Counted from the stretch's first letter, positions 42,479-52,291 are shown. The stretch is DNA of 64,000 nt from Verrucomicrobia subdivision 3 bacterium UBA693 (GCA_002298785.1 DBMR01000110.1:74400-138399), one strand, 5' to 3'. Program-made: numbers and translations. The notes: generated by a model from the letters alone, not told the origin.

Positions 42479-43869
42479 ACACCAGCGCGCGCCAATTCAA
42501 AGAGCAGGCCACTTTGCTCACGCAGGATCTTCGGCATCGGCAGTTGATCCAAACCGCGATCGGAAAGTACGAAGTGGTCAGAGACCGGGTGCGCAGCCGC
42601 TACCAGGACTGGAATGCGGCCCGGCAAGCTGCTGCGGAAATCAAGTGGGAGGCGGTCAACCATTTGGACGAGCATTTGACCCGCTTTGCGACTCAACTTG
42701 AGGCCCGCGGCGCGAAGGTTCATTGGGCGAGTACCGGCGCGCAGGCGCGCGAGATCATCACCAATTTGCTACGGGAAAAACAGGCCCGATCGATCATCAA
42801 ATCCAAGGCCATGACCTCGGAGGAGATCCATTTGAATGCCGCGCTGGAGCAAGCGGGATTCGAAGTGGTGGAATCCGACTTGGGCGAGTTCATCGTGCAA
42901 CTGCGCAAGGAACCGCCGTATCATATAGTGTTTCCCGCGATGCATTTGACGCGGCACCAGATCAGCGAGTTGTTCACGCGTGAGTTGGGCAGTGCGCCGA
43001 CCGCCGATCCGGAGGAACTCACGCTCATTGCCCGCCGGGTGCTGCGGCAGAAATATGTGCGCGCTGACGTGGGCTTCACGGGCGCAAACTTCGCCATCGC
43101 CGAGACGGGCATGATCTCGATCACGGAAAACGAGGGGAATGCGCGGTTAACGGCGGCTTTGCCCCAGGTGATGGTGACGTTGCTGGGGATTGAGAAGATT
43201 CTGCCCCGACTGGAGGACCTGGCTTTGTTTCTGCCGATGTTGGCCACGGTGGGAGCAGGGCAGGGATTGACTTGCTACAACTCGTTCTACGGAGGTCCGC
43301 GGCGGCCGGGCGAACCGGACGGGCCTGAGGAATACCACGTGGTCTTGCTGGATAACCGGCGCACTGAACTGTTGGCGGATGCCGAACAACGCGACAGCCT
43401 GCACTGCATCCGCTGCGGGGGCTGTTTAAACGTGTGCCCAATTTATCGCAACGTCGGCGGGCATTCCTATGGCACCACGTATTCCGGACCGGTGGGCTCA
43501 GTCATCACCCCGCACCTGCGCGGATTGCTGGAATGGAAGCACCTTTCTTATGCCAGTTCCCTGTGTGGCGCCTGCACGGATATCTGCCCTGTTAAAATCG
43601 ATCTGCATCACCATTTGCTTCAAAATCGCCGCAACGCTTCCGCCTCCAAGCCGTCGCGACTTGAAAGGCTGGCGTTCAAAGTTTTTGCCTACGTGATCAA
43701 TCGTCCGGGCTGCTACGCGTTGGTCAAGAAGGTGGGGCGGATGGCGCAGCGCTTGCATCCCTTGGTCAAGGGTTCGCGCCTGGATCCCGCCTATGCGTGG
43801 ACGAAGACTCGTGACCTGCCCCCGATTGCCAAACAGACATTCAAAGAATACTGGAGCAGCCGCAAATGA
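42475..43869 (+). CDS. lutB: Lactate utilisation iron-sulfur protein LutB
   Basis: A 464-residue protein with an N-terminal LUD domain (KSKAMTSEEIHLNAALEQAGFEVVESDLGEFIVQL, FTGANFAIAETGMISITENEGNARL) and a C-terminal ferredoxin-like part carrying two [4Fe-4S] motifs, CIRCGGCLNVCPIYR and CGACTDICPVKID. GHSYGTTYSGPVGSVITP between them is typical of LutB. ATG 42475 overlaps the lutA stop and the stop overlaps the lutC start (ATGA both times), so the three genes are translationally coupled. A longer frame from 42391 lies within lutA and is rejected. Confidence 0.96.
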   Translation: MNTSARQFKEQATLLTQDLRHRQLIQTAIGKYEVVRDRVRSRYQDWNAARQAAAEIKWEAVNHLDEHLTRFATQLEARGAKVHWASTGAQAREIITNLLREKQARSIIKSKAMTSEEIHLNAALEQAGFEVVESDLGEFIVQLRKEPPYHIVFPAMHLTRHQISELFTRELGSAPTADPEELTLIARRVLRQKYVRADVGFTGANFAIAETGMISITENEGNARLTAALPQVMVTLLGIEKILPRLEDLALFLPMLATVGAGQGLTCYNSFYGGPRRPGEPDGPEEYHVVLLDNRRTELLADAEQRDSLHCIRCGGCLNVCPIYRNVGGHSYGTTYSGPVGSVITPHLRGLLEWKHLSYASSLCGACTDICPVKIDLHHHLLQNRRNASASKPSRLERLAFKVFAYVINRPGCYALVKKVGRMAQRLHPLVKGSRLDPAYAWTKTRDLPPIAKQTFKEYWSSRK

Positions 43870-44564
43870 CGGAGCGTGAAAAAATTCTTGGCCGCATCCG
43901 GGAGGCGCTCAGCGTGGCGGCGCCGCGTCCGGGCGGTGCCCATGCTGAATCGACGCCCGCCGCGGCTTCAGTAATGGCGCAAAGCTCGACCCCGCGATCC
44001 TGGTTGCCGAAGGTGGGGGAGGGGTATGCGGAGCGCCTCGAGTTGTTCCGGCAGCAGTCCAGTGATTTGAAAACCGAGTTACGGGTCGTGGCATCGACCG
44101 GCGGCTTTCGCGATGAACTGCGCCGGTTGCGGGAAAGTGACGGGTGGAAGAAGATCGGCGCCCACGCGGGGACGTTGGTGAAGGGGGCGATTGCGGATTT
44201 GGGGCTGCCAGTATGTTGGACGGATAGCGGCTATAAGGTGGAAGAATTGGAAAACTGCGATGCGGGAATAACCGAGTGCGATGCCCTGGTGGCACAAACC
44301 GGCAGTGTGCTCATCACCAGCCGGAGTGCCGGTGGGAGGGCGTTGTCCGTGTTGCCGCCGCACCATGTGGTGCTGGCGCGGCGCAGCCAATTACTTGCCG
44401 ATTTGCCGGAGGCTTTTGCTTTGATTCGACAGCGCTACGGCACGGATTATCCCAGCTTTATTTCATTTGTGACCGGTCCCAGCCGCACCGGGGATATCGA
44501 GCGTATCCTGGTTCTGGGCGCGCACGGGCCCCGCAAATTGACCATTCTGCTGAGCGAAGAATAG
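43866..44564 (+). CDS. lutC: Lactate utilisation protein LutC (LUD domain)
   Basis: Third LutABC component, 232 residues, a single LUD domain. It begins MTEREKILGRIREAL, has a low-complexity Ala/Pro segment near residues 20-40, then GITECDALVAQTGSVLITSRSAGGRALSVLPPHHVVLARRSQLLADLPEAF and FVTGPSRTGDIERILVLGAHGPRKLTILL, both typical of LutC. The role in the complex is not settled. The gene ends the operon; no strong terminator is visible in the next 170 bp. Confidence 0.95.
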   Translation: MTEREKILGRIREALSVAAPRPGGAHAESTPAAASVMAQSSTPRSWLPKVGEGYAERLELFRQQSSDLKTELRVVASTGGFRDELRRLRESDGWKKIGAHAGTLVKGAIADLGLPVCWTDSGYKVEELENCDAGITECDALVAQTGSVLITSRSAGGRALSVLPPHHVVLARRSQLLADLPEAFALIRQRYGTDYPSFISFVTGPSRTGDIERILVLGAHGPRKLTILLSEE

Positions 44565-44740
44565 CTTCGCGTGGGCGCTCACCTGCCTGGCCCGAAACGA
44601 CCTCGTCGGTTCAGGCATTTTCACCATACAACAAGTAGCTGAAAGGCCTAAAACGGACCCGTAATCGCGAACAAATTCCCAACCGCTCCATTGGCCAGGG
44701 ATGACCAGGAGCGGTGTGGGAGGATTCCGGGCGGTTCATG

Positions 44741-47700
44741 CTACGGCACTACAAAAGTCAGAATGATATTTGAGCCGGCCCGGCTGATATTGGTGATGCG
44801 GGTGGCCCGTGGTCCGTCCAATGCATAAAAGCGCGCCGTTTGTGCCGCTGGCACGGTAACCGTGCCACCTACGACCATCGCATTCATCGGCAGACCGTTG
44901 TCGATGCATATGATGTCCGTGGTATTCAAGGAGCAGGTGGCGGTGGGTTCCACCGTGAATGGCCCGGTGACCGTGCTGGAAGCCAGGCACGCGAGGGGAT
45001 ACCACGCTTTGACCACGCCCGGGGGATCAGTCGGATCATTCAAAGCGATCTCCGAATTGTCGCCCAGATTGACCGAAGTCACGTTGAGCACTGCCCCACC
45101 TCCGGCTTGCTCCCACACACACCGCAAGGGGTAGAGTCCGGCGGCTTCCACGACAAAGTCAAACGTGGTGTTGGCCGTGTTATCCGGCGCTTCCCAAATG
45201 GTCATCATGCCGGGGCCTTTCAAGCTTCTGCCGGTATAAAATCCAGCCCGGTCGTCGGTCACCACATGGAACCGGTGCAAGCCCGCGGTGAGCTCGAGGT
45301 AGCCGAGTGTTTCTACGGCAATATTCTTAATTTCACCCGCCGGGCACAGTCCCGGAACATTGGTTGGACTGCCGTTCTGGTTCCAGTTCAGCACCTGGAC
45401 GATGCTGGTTGCCGCCCGGTCGTGCGCGATTTCAGGTGGAATCGCCAACTGCTGTTCTGCTCGAATTAGGGTGTTGTCCAGGTTGACGCCGCTATTATCG
45501 GTTTGGACCATGCGAACGTCAAAACCACGCACTTTCAGACTTCCCAGCGGGAGGGCGGAGGCAGCGCGCAGCAACTGATACGAGAGGGTCCAGGTCCAGT
45601 TATTCGTTTGGAAGATTCCGTCGCTGTCCTGGAAAATCAGGGTATTGGTCACCACCGTGTCAGGCGGCGGCAAGGGTGACAGGGTGGCGGAAAGGTCCGC
45701 ACCGGTTGCGGTCGCGGTTTTTTGAACGGTTAAAGGAATACCGTTGGCCAGCAATTGGATCGAGCCCAGGTTTACGGTCGTGTCCCGGTTCACCAGGCTG
45801 GCGGTGATGGATGGGGTGGCGGAATTGATCGAAATATTTGGCAGCGGTGAGACCAGGGCGACGAACGGTCGGAGGGTGCCCGGGTTGGGTGCTGGGATAA
45901 GCACCAGGTAGTTCTGCTCGAGGTTGCCGATGTCCAGGTCGGCATTGCCGGTGGTGCGGTTCATCACGCGCAGTGTGTCCACGGCGCCGGAGAAGCGGAC
46001 CACCAGGGGGTTACCCGTTCCATCCGTCAGCGGCACGTTGCGGAAAAGTCCGAGCCCGCTCGGTAACCCCATGAAAGAACCGAGAGAAGCTGTGGTTTGG
46101 TTCGTCTGCGTGCGATCTCCGGTAACGCGTTCCAGGGTCACTAGGGAGCGGGCGATCTTGAACTGAGCTTGCCGCAGGAAAACATTGAAGGTGCCCGCCG
46201 GGTAGGTGTGGGTGTAGTTCAGCCAATCTCCATCGTGAATATCTTCGACTTCCTCCTCGAAGAAATTTGCGGCGCCGCCACCCGCAGCCGTGTATTTGGC
46301 GCGTACCAGATCACCGGAGCGTGCGGTGTAAACCAGGTCAAAGGGGCGGAACGTGTGATTCGCGTCCGATGGTCCGCAACTGAAGCAGGTTCCCCGGTTG
46401 TCATGAAAATCCACTTCCGGTGTGCCGGGTTGGCCGTTATAGGCTCCTGGTTGTGTGGTGCCCTCGGCAATCAATAGCGGCGAATCGAAGAAAGAGCCGC
46501 CGGTAGTGCCGCTGTCCGTGCTGAAGTTGTATTCCTCCGACTCCACCGTGTAATTGTTGGTGAGGAAGGTGTCGAACGCCAGGGCGTAAGTGGAGAGCAA
46601 GCCGGATGGACCCCGGGCTTGAATGTTTCCCAGGTAATTCAGATTCGGGCTGAGCGCTCCGGACAACACAAAGTGCCGGCTGGTCGAGGTGGCTCCACCG
46701 GGGGTGATCGCCACCCCGGGCGAGCCATTTGTGTACAGCGTGCCGTTGAGCGTCACGGACAATTGGTCGAGGGGCACATTGGTCGAGTCGGTGACGTCAA
46801 AAGTGACGGGGGTGGTGTCGGGCAGGAAATTCAATCCCTGATCAGGGGAAATATTTTGGATCTTCGGAGCGGCAACTGGGGGCAGGGTGAGATTGACCAC
46901 GGCGTTGTCGAAGATAATTTCGGCCCAGGCCGGCGGCAGCGCGCCGGAATTGAAGGTGGAGATGCAGAAACGGCCGTCAAAATTCAAATACGGAAACGCG
47001 TTTCCATTAGCGGCTTCATTCAACCCGGGATCGGCGGCCGGGGTGTCGATGAACTCGGTTTGCCAGACGACGCGGGAGGGGGCGTTCAGGTCGGTGACGC
47101 TCAAGTCTTCAATGCGGGTCTCGACGCGGCAGTTGGCTCCTTCTCCCGTCATGGTGAGTGTATAGCGCGCGCCGGGCGGGGTGGTGGGTGGTTGGATGTC
47201 GTTACGTCCGCCCCACCACTCGTTGTAGCCCTTCCCATTTACCACCACGGTGTGGCCCGTCTGATCGTTGGCCACATGATACTCCACGATGCCATAGATG
47301 AACTGCGGCGTGGCGATGGGCAGGTAGCCGAGCGCCGAGTAGGAGTTTACCCCGCTAATGTTGTTGACAACGTCGAGTTGAAACTCCACACGGCCACCAT
47401 CAATGATCTTGTATGTATTTGCGGAATAGACGCCGGCAAAGCCGCCGGATGCGTCCGCGATGGTCGCGAGCACGTCCACTTGTCCGTTCACTACGGAAAC
47501 CGAGTCGCCCAGGCCGGGGTTCTTTTTGAACACATTCCATCCGGATATTCCGGGATTGTTATCGAAATTATCCAGGATGGTATCATTCATTTCGAAGACT
47601 TGGAGGTTGGCAAACGCCACAGTGGCACCCCCGGCGGCGGCGAGATTCTTGACGCCCAGGGCGGCGTTGCCACCAACTCCAACCAGTCCAGAACCGTCAA

Positions 47701-48325
47701 TCACGGTGTATTCGGCAAGCACTGTAAAATACTGGCCGATCAAGCCGGCGGCGACCCGCTTGTAGATCCTCGCATTCACGCTCACCGCCCCGGCGTTCGG
47801 GGTCATTCTAAGGACCATGGTAATGTTCGTGTTTTGGATGTTGGTCCCGGCGGTCGCGTAATTGGTGGTATAGAGCACGGACGAGCCTTTCCGGATGCTC
47901 AAACTCCCGGCGCTTTGGACCAGGCTGTAACCGCTCCCGAGAACGGCGCCGCCAGAGGGAACCCAAGCCAGGATCGACTGTGCGTTGGGGTCGCGGTCGC
48001 CCGGAGTGACGCCATTAATATCCACCCGAAACTCCAGGGTGTGATTGTTTTGGTTGGTGAAAGTGGACGAGGTCTTTTTGCTGTAAGTCAGGGCGCCGGA
48101 GGCTGGGGCGGTGCTGACGTTAAACTGTCCGCCCACCTGCGCGATCGTGCCGCTGTTCAGGGTGTCAGTCCACCCGGTTTTTGGTCCGCTGAAATTGTCC
48201 AGCACCGCCGCTGGCAGCGCATACACCGAGGCCAGCCACAGAAACGCCACCCAACCCCGACGCCTTGCGAGTGAAAACCGACACGGGGCAAGGGTGGCCA
48301 TCGTTGAGGTAAGCAGAAGGTTCAT
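44741..48325 (-). CDS. Very large secreted multidomain protein (1194 residues)
   Basis: Exported protein of unknown function. The ATG at 48325 has a good ribosome binding site (AAAGGAACAGC); a second ATG at 48301 also precedes the signal peptide (RRRGWVAFLWLASVYALPAA). By eye: two concanavalin-like lectin folds (about residues 45-240 and 245-460), an Ig-like part near 465-560, a carbohydrate-binding-like part near 570-790 (HDGDWLNYTHTYPAGTFNVFLRQAQ fits a CBM6-type strand pattern), a further Ig-like part, and a PA14-like segment near 1010-1130 (LHRFHVVTDDRAGFYTG, GLYPLRCVWEQAGG). No catalytic motif is visible, so adhesion or polysaccharide binding is likely. It is divergent from the HzsA-related gene, 308 bp apart. 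Confidence 0.85.
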   Translation of the reverse strand: MNLLLTSTMATLAPCRFSLARRRGWVAFLWLASVYALPAAVLDNFSGPKTGWTDTLNSGTIAQVGGQFNVSTAPASGALTYSKKTSSTFTNQNNHTLEFRVDINGVTPGDRDPNAQSILAWVPSGGAVLGSGYSLVQSAGSLSIRKGSSVLYTTNYATAGTNIQNTNITMVLRMTPNAGAVSVNARIYKRVAAGLIGQYFTVLAEYTVIDGSGLVGVGGNAALGVKNLAAAGGATVAFANLQVFEMNDTILDNFDNNPGISGWNVFKKNPGLGDSVSVVNGQVDVLATIADASGGFAGVYSANTYKIIDGGRVEFQLDVVNNISGVNSYSALGYLPIATPQFIYGIVEYHVANDQTGHTVVVNGKGYNEWWGGRNDIQPPTTPPGARYTLTMTGEGANCRVETRIEDLSVTDLNAPSRVVWQTEFIDTPAADPGLNEAANGNAFPYLNFDGRFCISTFNSGALPPAWAEIIFDNAVVNLTLPPVAAPKIQNISPDQGLNFLPDTTPVTFDVTDSTNVPLDQLSVTLNGTLYTNGSPGVAITPGGATSTSRHFVLSGALSPNLNYLGNIQARGPSGLLSTYALAFDTFLTNNYTVESEEYNFSTDSGTTGGSFFDSPLLIAEGTTQPGAYNGQPGTPEVDFHDNRGTCFSCGPSDANHTFRPFDLVYTARSGDLVRAKYTAAGGGAANFFEEEVEDIHDGDWLNYTHTYPAGTFNVFLRQAQFKIARSLVTLERVTGDRTQTNQTTASLGSFMGLPSGLGLFRNVPLTDGTGNPLVVRFSGAVDTLRVMNRTTGNADLDIGNLEQNYLVLIPAPNPGTLRPFVALVSPLPNISINSATPSITASLVNRDTTVNLGSIQLLANGIPLTVQKTATATGADLSATLSPLPPPDTVVTNTLIFQDSDGIFQTNNWTWTLSYQLLRAASALPLGSLKVRGFDVRMVQTDNSGVNLDNTLIRAEQQLAIPPEIAHDRAATSIVQVLNWNQNGSPTNVPGLCPAGEIKNIAVETLGYLELTAGLHRFHVVTDDRAGFYTGRSLKGPGMMTIWEAPDNTANTTFDFVVEAAGLYPLRCVWEQAGGGAVLNVTSVNLGDNSEIALNDPTDPPGVVKAWYPLACLASSTVTGPFTVEPTATCSLNTTDIICIDNGLPMNAMVVGGTVTVPAAQTARFYALDGPRATRITNISRAGSNIILTFVVP

Positions 48326-48633
48326 GCTGTTCCTTTCTACAATAGGAGGTTGAAAACTTACGACATGGTCGTGACGAATGGGATTTCATTTAAACTCCGG
48401 CTGAATACACACTTTGTCAAGCTTCATTTTGCGACAGTGCATTTACATTCGCGATTTGATCGAAAAGCAACCCTACTGTGGCGCAGCGAATTCCGGGGGA
48501 CGGTTTGGGCGGACCCCAAAAGAGGGCGTCAAGGATTGACCTATCGCGCCGACGTGGTGGGTCGGACGATGGCCGCCATTTATAGGCTTCAAAATCTGCG
48601 GCTTGTCACGGGTGCGGCAGAAAGCATATAAGC
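48326..48633. promoter_or_regulatory. Divergent promoter region of the large secreted protein and the HzsA-related gene
   Basis: No gene is seen in these 308 bp. A TTGACA box on the minus strand (complement of 48415-48420) could be the -35 of the 1194-residue protein gene, though no good -10 lies at 17 bp. On the plus strand TTGTCA and TATAAG occur just before 48634, too close to the ATG for an ordinary leader. Confidence 0.3.
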
Positions 48634-51147
48634 ATGGTGGTTATGAGACTAACGGCTTTGTTGCCGGCTGGTTGGCCTCGGGTGCTCCGGCCCTGGTTGG
48701 GGATGTGTTTGATGCTGGCGCCCGGTTGCCTGGCTGCTGGCTTGCTGGATCAATTCGCTGGCGGGGCGTTTTCCAATGTCACCGACTTTGTCTTCGCCGC
48801 CCGGAAGATGAACGACACGGATGGTCATTGGTACGCAAACATCGGCTATTATGCTCACGATCCCGGGCGCAAGGCGTGGCGGGAGGGGGCAAAGCTCTAT
48901 CGCTGGAACCGAGAAACGGGCCAGTTGCGGACACTCTTGGATGATCCGCGAGGGGGAATACGCGACCCGCAGGTGAGTTACGATGGCTCGAAGATTCTAT
49001 TCTCCTATCGCAAAGGAGGCACTGAGAATTACCTGCTGTACGAGATCAACTCGGCTGGATCGGGCCTGCGCCAGTTGACGACCGGTGACTATGACGACAT
49101 TGAGCCCTCGTATCTGCCTGATGGTGGGGTGGTGTTCGTCTCCACGCGCTGCAAGCGCTGGGTAAATTGCTGGCTGACTCAGGTGGCCACGTTGCACCGC
49201 TGCGATGCTGATGGAAAGAACGTGCGGCCCATCTCGAGCAACAATGAACAGGACAACACCCCCTGGCCAATGAGCGACGGGCGCATCCTGTACACCCGCT
49301 GGGAGTACGTGGATCGCAGCCAGGTGGATTATCACCATTTGTGGACCGCCAATCCGGATGGGACCGGCCAAATGATCTGGTACGGCAATCTGCATCCGGG
49401 AATCGTGATGATCGACGCCAAGCCGGTGCCGGGTGGCGATCAGGTTATCGCCATCTTTTCTCCGGGGCACGGTGGGCGCGAACACGCTGGGCCGGTGACG
49501 TTGGTGGATGTGAAAGGCGGGCCAGATGACACCTCGCGGGCACGAAAAATCAGCGACGATCGGCCGTATCGCGATCCGTGGGCTTTTTCCAGCCATTGCT
49601 TCATGGCGGCGCTGGATGGTACGTTAGTGCTGATGGACGATCGCGGCGCGCGTCAGAAGATTTTCACCCTGCCCGAAGCCGATCTCAAGGCTGGCATGCA
49701 CCTGCATGAACCGCGTCCTTTGGTGGCGCACGAAGCGGAAAGTGTCATTCCAGACCGTGTTAATCCCGGCAAACCCACCGGACGCCTGCTCCTGGCCGAC
49801 ATTTACGAGGGGCGAAACATGCAGGGGGTGAAACGTGGTGAAATTAAGAAGCTGCTCGTGCTGGAAAGCCTGCCCATGCCGATACATTACACGGGCGGCA
49901 TGGATCCCATTAGTTATGGAGGCACGTTTACTTTGGAGCGGGCGGTTGGGGTCGTTCCGGTTGAGGAGGACGGCTCGGCATTTCTCGAATTACCCGCGCT
50001 GCGCAGCTTTTTCTTCGTAGCGCTGGACGAAGGGGATCTCTCAGTAAAGCGCATGCAGAGTTTTCTGACGGTACAGCCGGGGGAAACCACCTCGTGCGTG
50101 GGATGCCATGAGCAGCGGCAATTGGCGCCCAAAACCTCGTTGGTCACACCCATGCCTCAGGCTGCCCGGCGGGCTCCCAGCAAGATCACTCCGATCGAGG
50201 GGGTTCCTGAAGTCCTGGACTTTCCGCGCGACATTCAGCCGATCCTGGATGAACACTGCGTCAGTTGTCACGGTTACGAAAAGGGGCAGGGCGGTCCCCG
50301 AGCCGGTGGGCTTATTCTCACGGGCGATCGGGGCCCCATGTTCAGCCATAGTTATTACATGCTCACGGTGGCCCGGCTATTTGCCGACGGACGCAACGAA
50401 CCGCGCAGCAACTATGCGCCGCGCACGCTGGGTACCGGGGCCAGCCGCATCCTGGCTTATGTGGACGGGGCGCATTATGGCGTCAAAATCGGTGCGGATC
50501 AGCGGCGCAAGCTGATGGTCTGGATCGAGACCGGAGCGGCCTATCCTGGCACCTACGCGGCGCTGGGCACGGGAATGATTGGCGCCTACGCGGAGAATCA
50601 GCCGGTGGAAACCGATTTCGAATGGCCGACTACCAGGCGTGCAGCGGCAGTAATTGCCTCGCGCTGCGCCTCCTGTCATAACCACCCCGCCCGGTTGTTG
50701 CCGACGGCACTCTCGGACGAGCGGGGCGTTTCTTTTTGGCGCCCGAGCATGGATGATCCGCGGCTCAACACCAGTCGGCACCTTGTCTTTAACCTCACCC
50801 GGCCGGAGAAATCGCTAATGCTGCTGGCGCCCTTGGCGGAAGCTGGCGGGGGTTGGGGGCTTTGTCGTGATCCCAAGAGTCGGGACAAGGTGGTGGTCTT
50901 CAAGGACGTCCGGGACCCCGATTACCAGGCGTTGCTGGACTGGTGCGAGGCGGGCAAAGCGCGCTTAGAGCAGGTTAAGCGTTTTGATATGCCGGATTTC
51001 ACGCCGCGCCGTGACTGGGTAAGGGAGATGAAGCGGTATGGCATCCTTCCGCCGGAACAGCCTGAACTGAACGCGAAGGTGGATGTTTACGCGGTGGAGC
51101 GGAAGTATTGGGAATCGCTCTGGTACAGCGCGCCGCCCGGTCGCTGA
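48634..51147 (+). CDS. HzsA-related secreted propeller/triheme cytochrome protein
   Basis: Exported 837-residue protein. After a signal sequence (second start option at codon 4; cleavage near CLAAG) comes a TolB/PD40-type propeller (DPQVSYDGSKILFSYRKGG, DDIEPSYLPDGGVVFVSTR, MSDGRILYTRWEY). The middle, from about residue 320 to 470 (HEPRPLVAHEAESVIPDRVNPGKPTGRLLLADIYEGRNM), matches the group annotated as HzsA-related after hydrazine synthase alpha. Three CXXCH sites follow: CVGCH near residue 488, CVSCH near 541 and CASCH near 677. Such proteins are widespread in PVC bacteria that do not make hydrazine, so the name gives fold, not function. A periplasmic redox enzyme or carrier is likely. Confidence 0.85.
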   Translation: MVVMRLTALLPAGWPRVLRPWLGMCLMLAPGCLAAGLLDQFAGGAFSNVTDFVFAARKMNDTDGHWYANIGYYAHDPGRKAWREGAKLYRWNRETGQLRTLLDDPRGGIRDPQVSYDGSKILFSYRKGGTENYLLYEINSAGSGLRQLTTGDYDDIEPSYLPDGGVVFVSTRCKRWVNCWLTQVATLHRCDADGKNVRPISSNNEQDNTPWPMSDGRILYTRWEYVDRSQVDYHHLWTANPDGTGQMIWYGNLHPGIVMIDAKPVPGGDQVIAIFSPGHGGREHAGPVTLVDVKGGPDDTSRARKISDDRPYRDPWAFSSHCFMAALDGTLVLMDDRGARQKIFTLPEADLKAGMHLHEPRPLVAHEAESVIPDRVNPGKPTGRLLLADIYEGRNMQGVKRGEIKKLLVLESLPMPIHYTGGMDPISYGGTFTLERAVGVVPVEEDGSAFLELPALRSFFFVALDEGDLSVKRMQSFLTVQPGETTSCVGCHEQRQLAPKTSLVTPMPQAARRAPSKITPIEGVPEVLDFPRDIQPILDEHCVSCHGYEKGQGGPRAGGLILTGDRGPMFSHSYYMLTVARLFADGRNEPRSNYAPRTLGTGASRILAYVDGAHYGVKIGADQRRKLMVWIETGAAYPGTYAALGTGMIGAYAENQPVETDFEWPTTRRAAAVIASRCASCHNHPARLLPTALSDERGVSFWRPSMDDPRLNTSRHLVFNLTRPEKSLMLLAPLAEAGGGWGLCRDPKSRDKVVVFKDVRDPDYQALLDWCEAGKARLEQVKRFDMPDFTPRRDWVREMKRYGILPPEQPELNAKVDVYAVERKYWESLWYSAPPGR

Positions 51148-51180
51148 GGATTGTCGACAGGGCCGAAGCGTTGCGGGTGA

Positions 51181-51660
51181 TCAGGACTTCTTTCGGAACA
51201 TGCTGGCGGTGTCCGCCATGTTGAGCACCGACAGGTCCAGACCGCCGCCGGGGTCGCGTTTTTGCGCGATGGCCAGTTGATTGGCGATGCGGGCGCTCGC
51301 GGGGAGCGCGAAATACTTGACCGCGCCGACGCCCACGGCCGCGGGAAAAATCACGGTGAGCAGGCAGTGCTCATCGATGGCCAGCACCAGGAGATTGAAC
51401 TTCTCACCCTGGTGATAGACGCTGTTGAAATTGGGCTCCTGGACCATGTTGGCGATGGTTTGGGTCGCCATATAAGCCCCGGACGCGAGTGCGGCGATGC
51501 TGGTGAGGTCGAAATCCTGGGCCTCACCCGCGCTGGTGATGAGGAAACCGCCTTTGTCGATCACCATGGCCGTGGCGGCCTCGGATCGTTGCAGCAGTTC
51601 CTTTAGCTCACGATCGAGCGATCGGATATCCTGCTCCAGCAGTTGGGGAAGGGTGCCCAT
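51181..51660 (-). CDS. Roadblock/LC7-domain protein, MglB-like
   Basis: A 159-residue cytoplasmic protein with a roadblock/LC7 fold: helix LDRELKELLQRSEAATAMVIDKGG, strand FLITSAGEA, helix DLTSIAALASGAYMATQTIANMV, then FNSVYHQGEKFNLLVLAIDEHCLLTVIFP. In Myxococcus, MglB is a roadblock dimer acting as GTPase-activating protein for MglA; here the gene lies 6 bp downstream of an MglA-like GTPase, which supports the same pairing. The C-terminal 35 residues (DPGGGLDLSVLNMADTASMFRKKS) extend beyond the domain. Partner and process are inferred from the neighbourhood. Confidence 0.92.
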   Translation of the reverse strand: MGTLPQLLEQDIRSLDRELKELLQRSEAATAMVIDKGGFLITSAGEAQDFDLTSIAALASGAYMATQTIANMVQEPNFNSVYHQGEKFNLLVLAIDEHCLLTVIFPAAVGVGAVKYFALPASARIANQLAIAQKRDPGGGLDLSVLNMADTASMFRKKS

Positions 51661-51666
51661 GATTGA

Positions 51667-52281
51667 TCATGCGTATTGGGGCGTGCCTTGGCTGATGAAT
51701 TTGTGCAGGAGCATGCGCGTGATCATGTTGAGCGTCTCGAAGACTCCTTCGCACTTGTGTGCGGTGGAACTGAAGCAAGGCACCTGCAAATCCCGGTTGT
51801 TCAGCAGGTATTCCAGGTACTCGATTGGCGCCGCGTTCGGCAGGTCGCGCTTATTGTATTGCAGGACGTAAGGAATGGAATTGAGGTCCAGCTTCAGCGT
51901 GCGCAGGTTCTCTTCGAGGTTGTTGAAGCTCTCAACATTCTCCGCCATTTTTTCGTATTGGGAGTCGGCCACAAAGACGATGCCATCGACGCCGCGGAGG
52001 ACGAGTTGCCGTGTGGTGTTGTAGATCACCTGTCCGGGCACGGTGTAGAGCTGGAACTTGGTCTTGAACCCCTTGATGGACATGGCCTCGATGGGGAGGA
52101 AGTCGAAAAACAGGGTGCGATCGGAGCTGGTAGCCAGCGAGACGAGTTTGCCTTTGTTGCCGGCGTTGGTTTGCACGTGGTCATGCACCTGGACAAGGTT
52201 GGTGGTCTTGCCACCCATGGCCGGTCCGTAATAGACAATTTTGACCTGCAGTTCTTTGCTAGCCTGGTTGATGATAGCCAT
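51667..52281 (-). CDS. MglA-like small Ras-family GTPase
   Basis: A 204-residue GTPase very close in pattern to Myxococcus MglA: MAIINQASKELQVKIVYYGPAMGGKTTNL (P-loop G..GGKTT), RTLFFDFLPIE, FKTKFQLYTVPGQVIYN (switch II with the MglA-type TVPGQ in place of DxxGQ), GVDGIVFVADSQ and QYNKRDLPNA (guanine base contact). ATG 52281 is chosen because it begins the family; an upstream frame to 52365 runs into the neighbouring gene. MglA controls cell polarity, motility and type IV pili in other bacteria. The genes before and after both encode roadblock proteins. Confidence 0.96.
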   Translation of the reverse strand: MAIINQASKELQVKIVYYGPAMGGKTTNLVQVHDHVQTNAGNKGKLVSLATSSDRTLFFDFLPIEAMSIKGFKTKFQLYTVPGQVIYNTTRQLVLRGVDGIVFVADSQYEKMAENVESFNNLEENLRTLKLDLNSIPYVLQYNKRDLPNAAPIEYLEYLLNNRDLQVPCFSSTAHKCEGVFETLNMITRMLLHKFISQGTPQYA

Positions 52282-52291
52282 AATTAGAGAA

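Noticed and set aside
46619..48274. Long plus-strand open frame (551 codons) opposite the 1194-residue secreted protein
   Set aside because: Antisense to a gene with a signal peptide, ribosome site and recognisable folds; the product shows no domain and is glycine/valine-rich as expected from a high-GC antisense frame.
48634..51147. Hydrazine synthase activity (anammox) for the HzsA-related protein
   Set aside because: No HzsB/HzsC or hydrazine dehydrogenase genes are seen and the family is common in non-anammox PVC bacteria.
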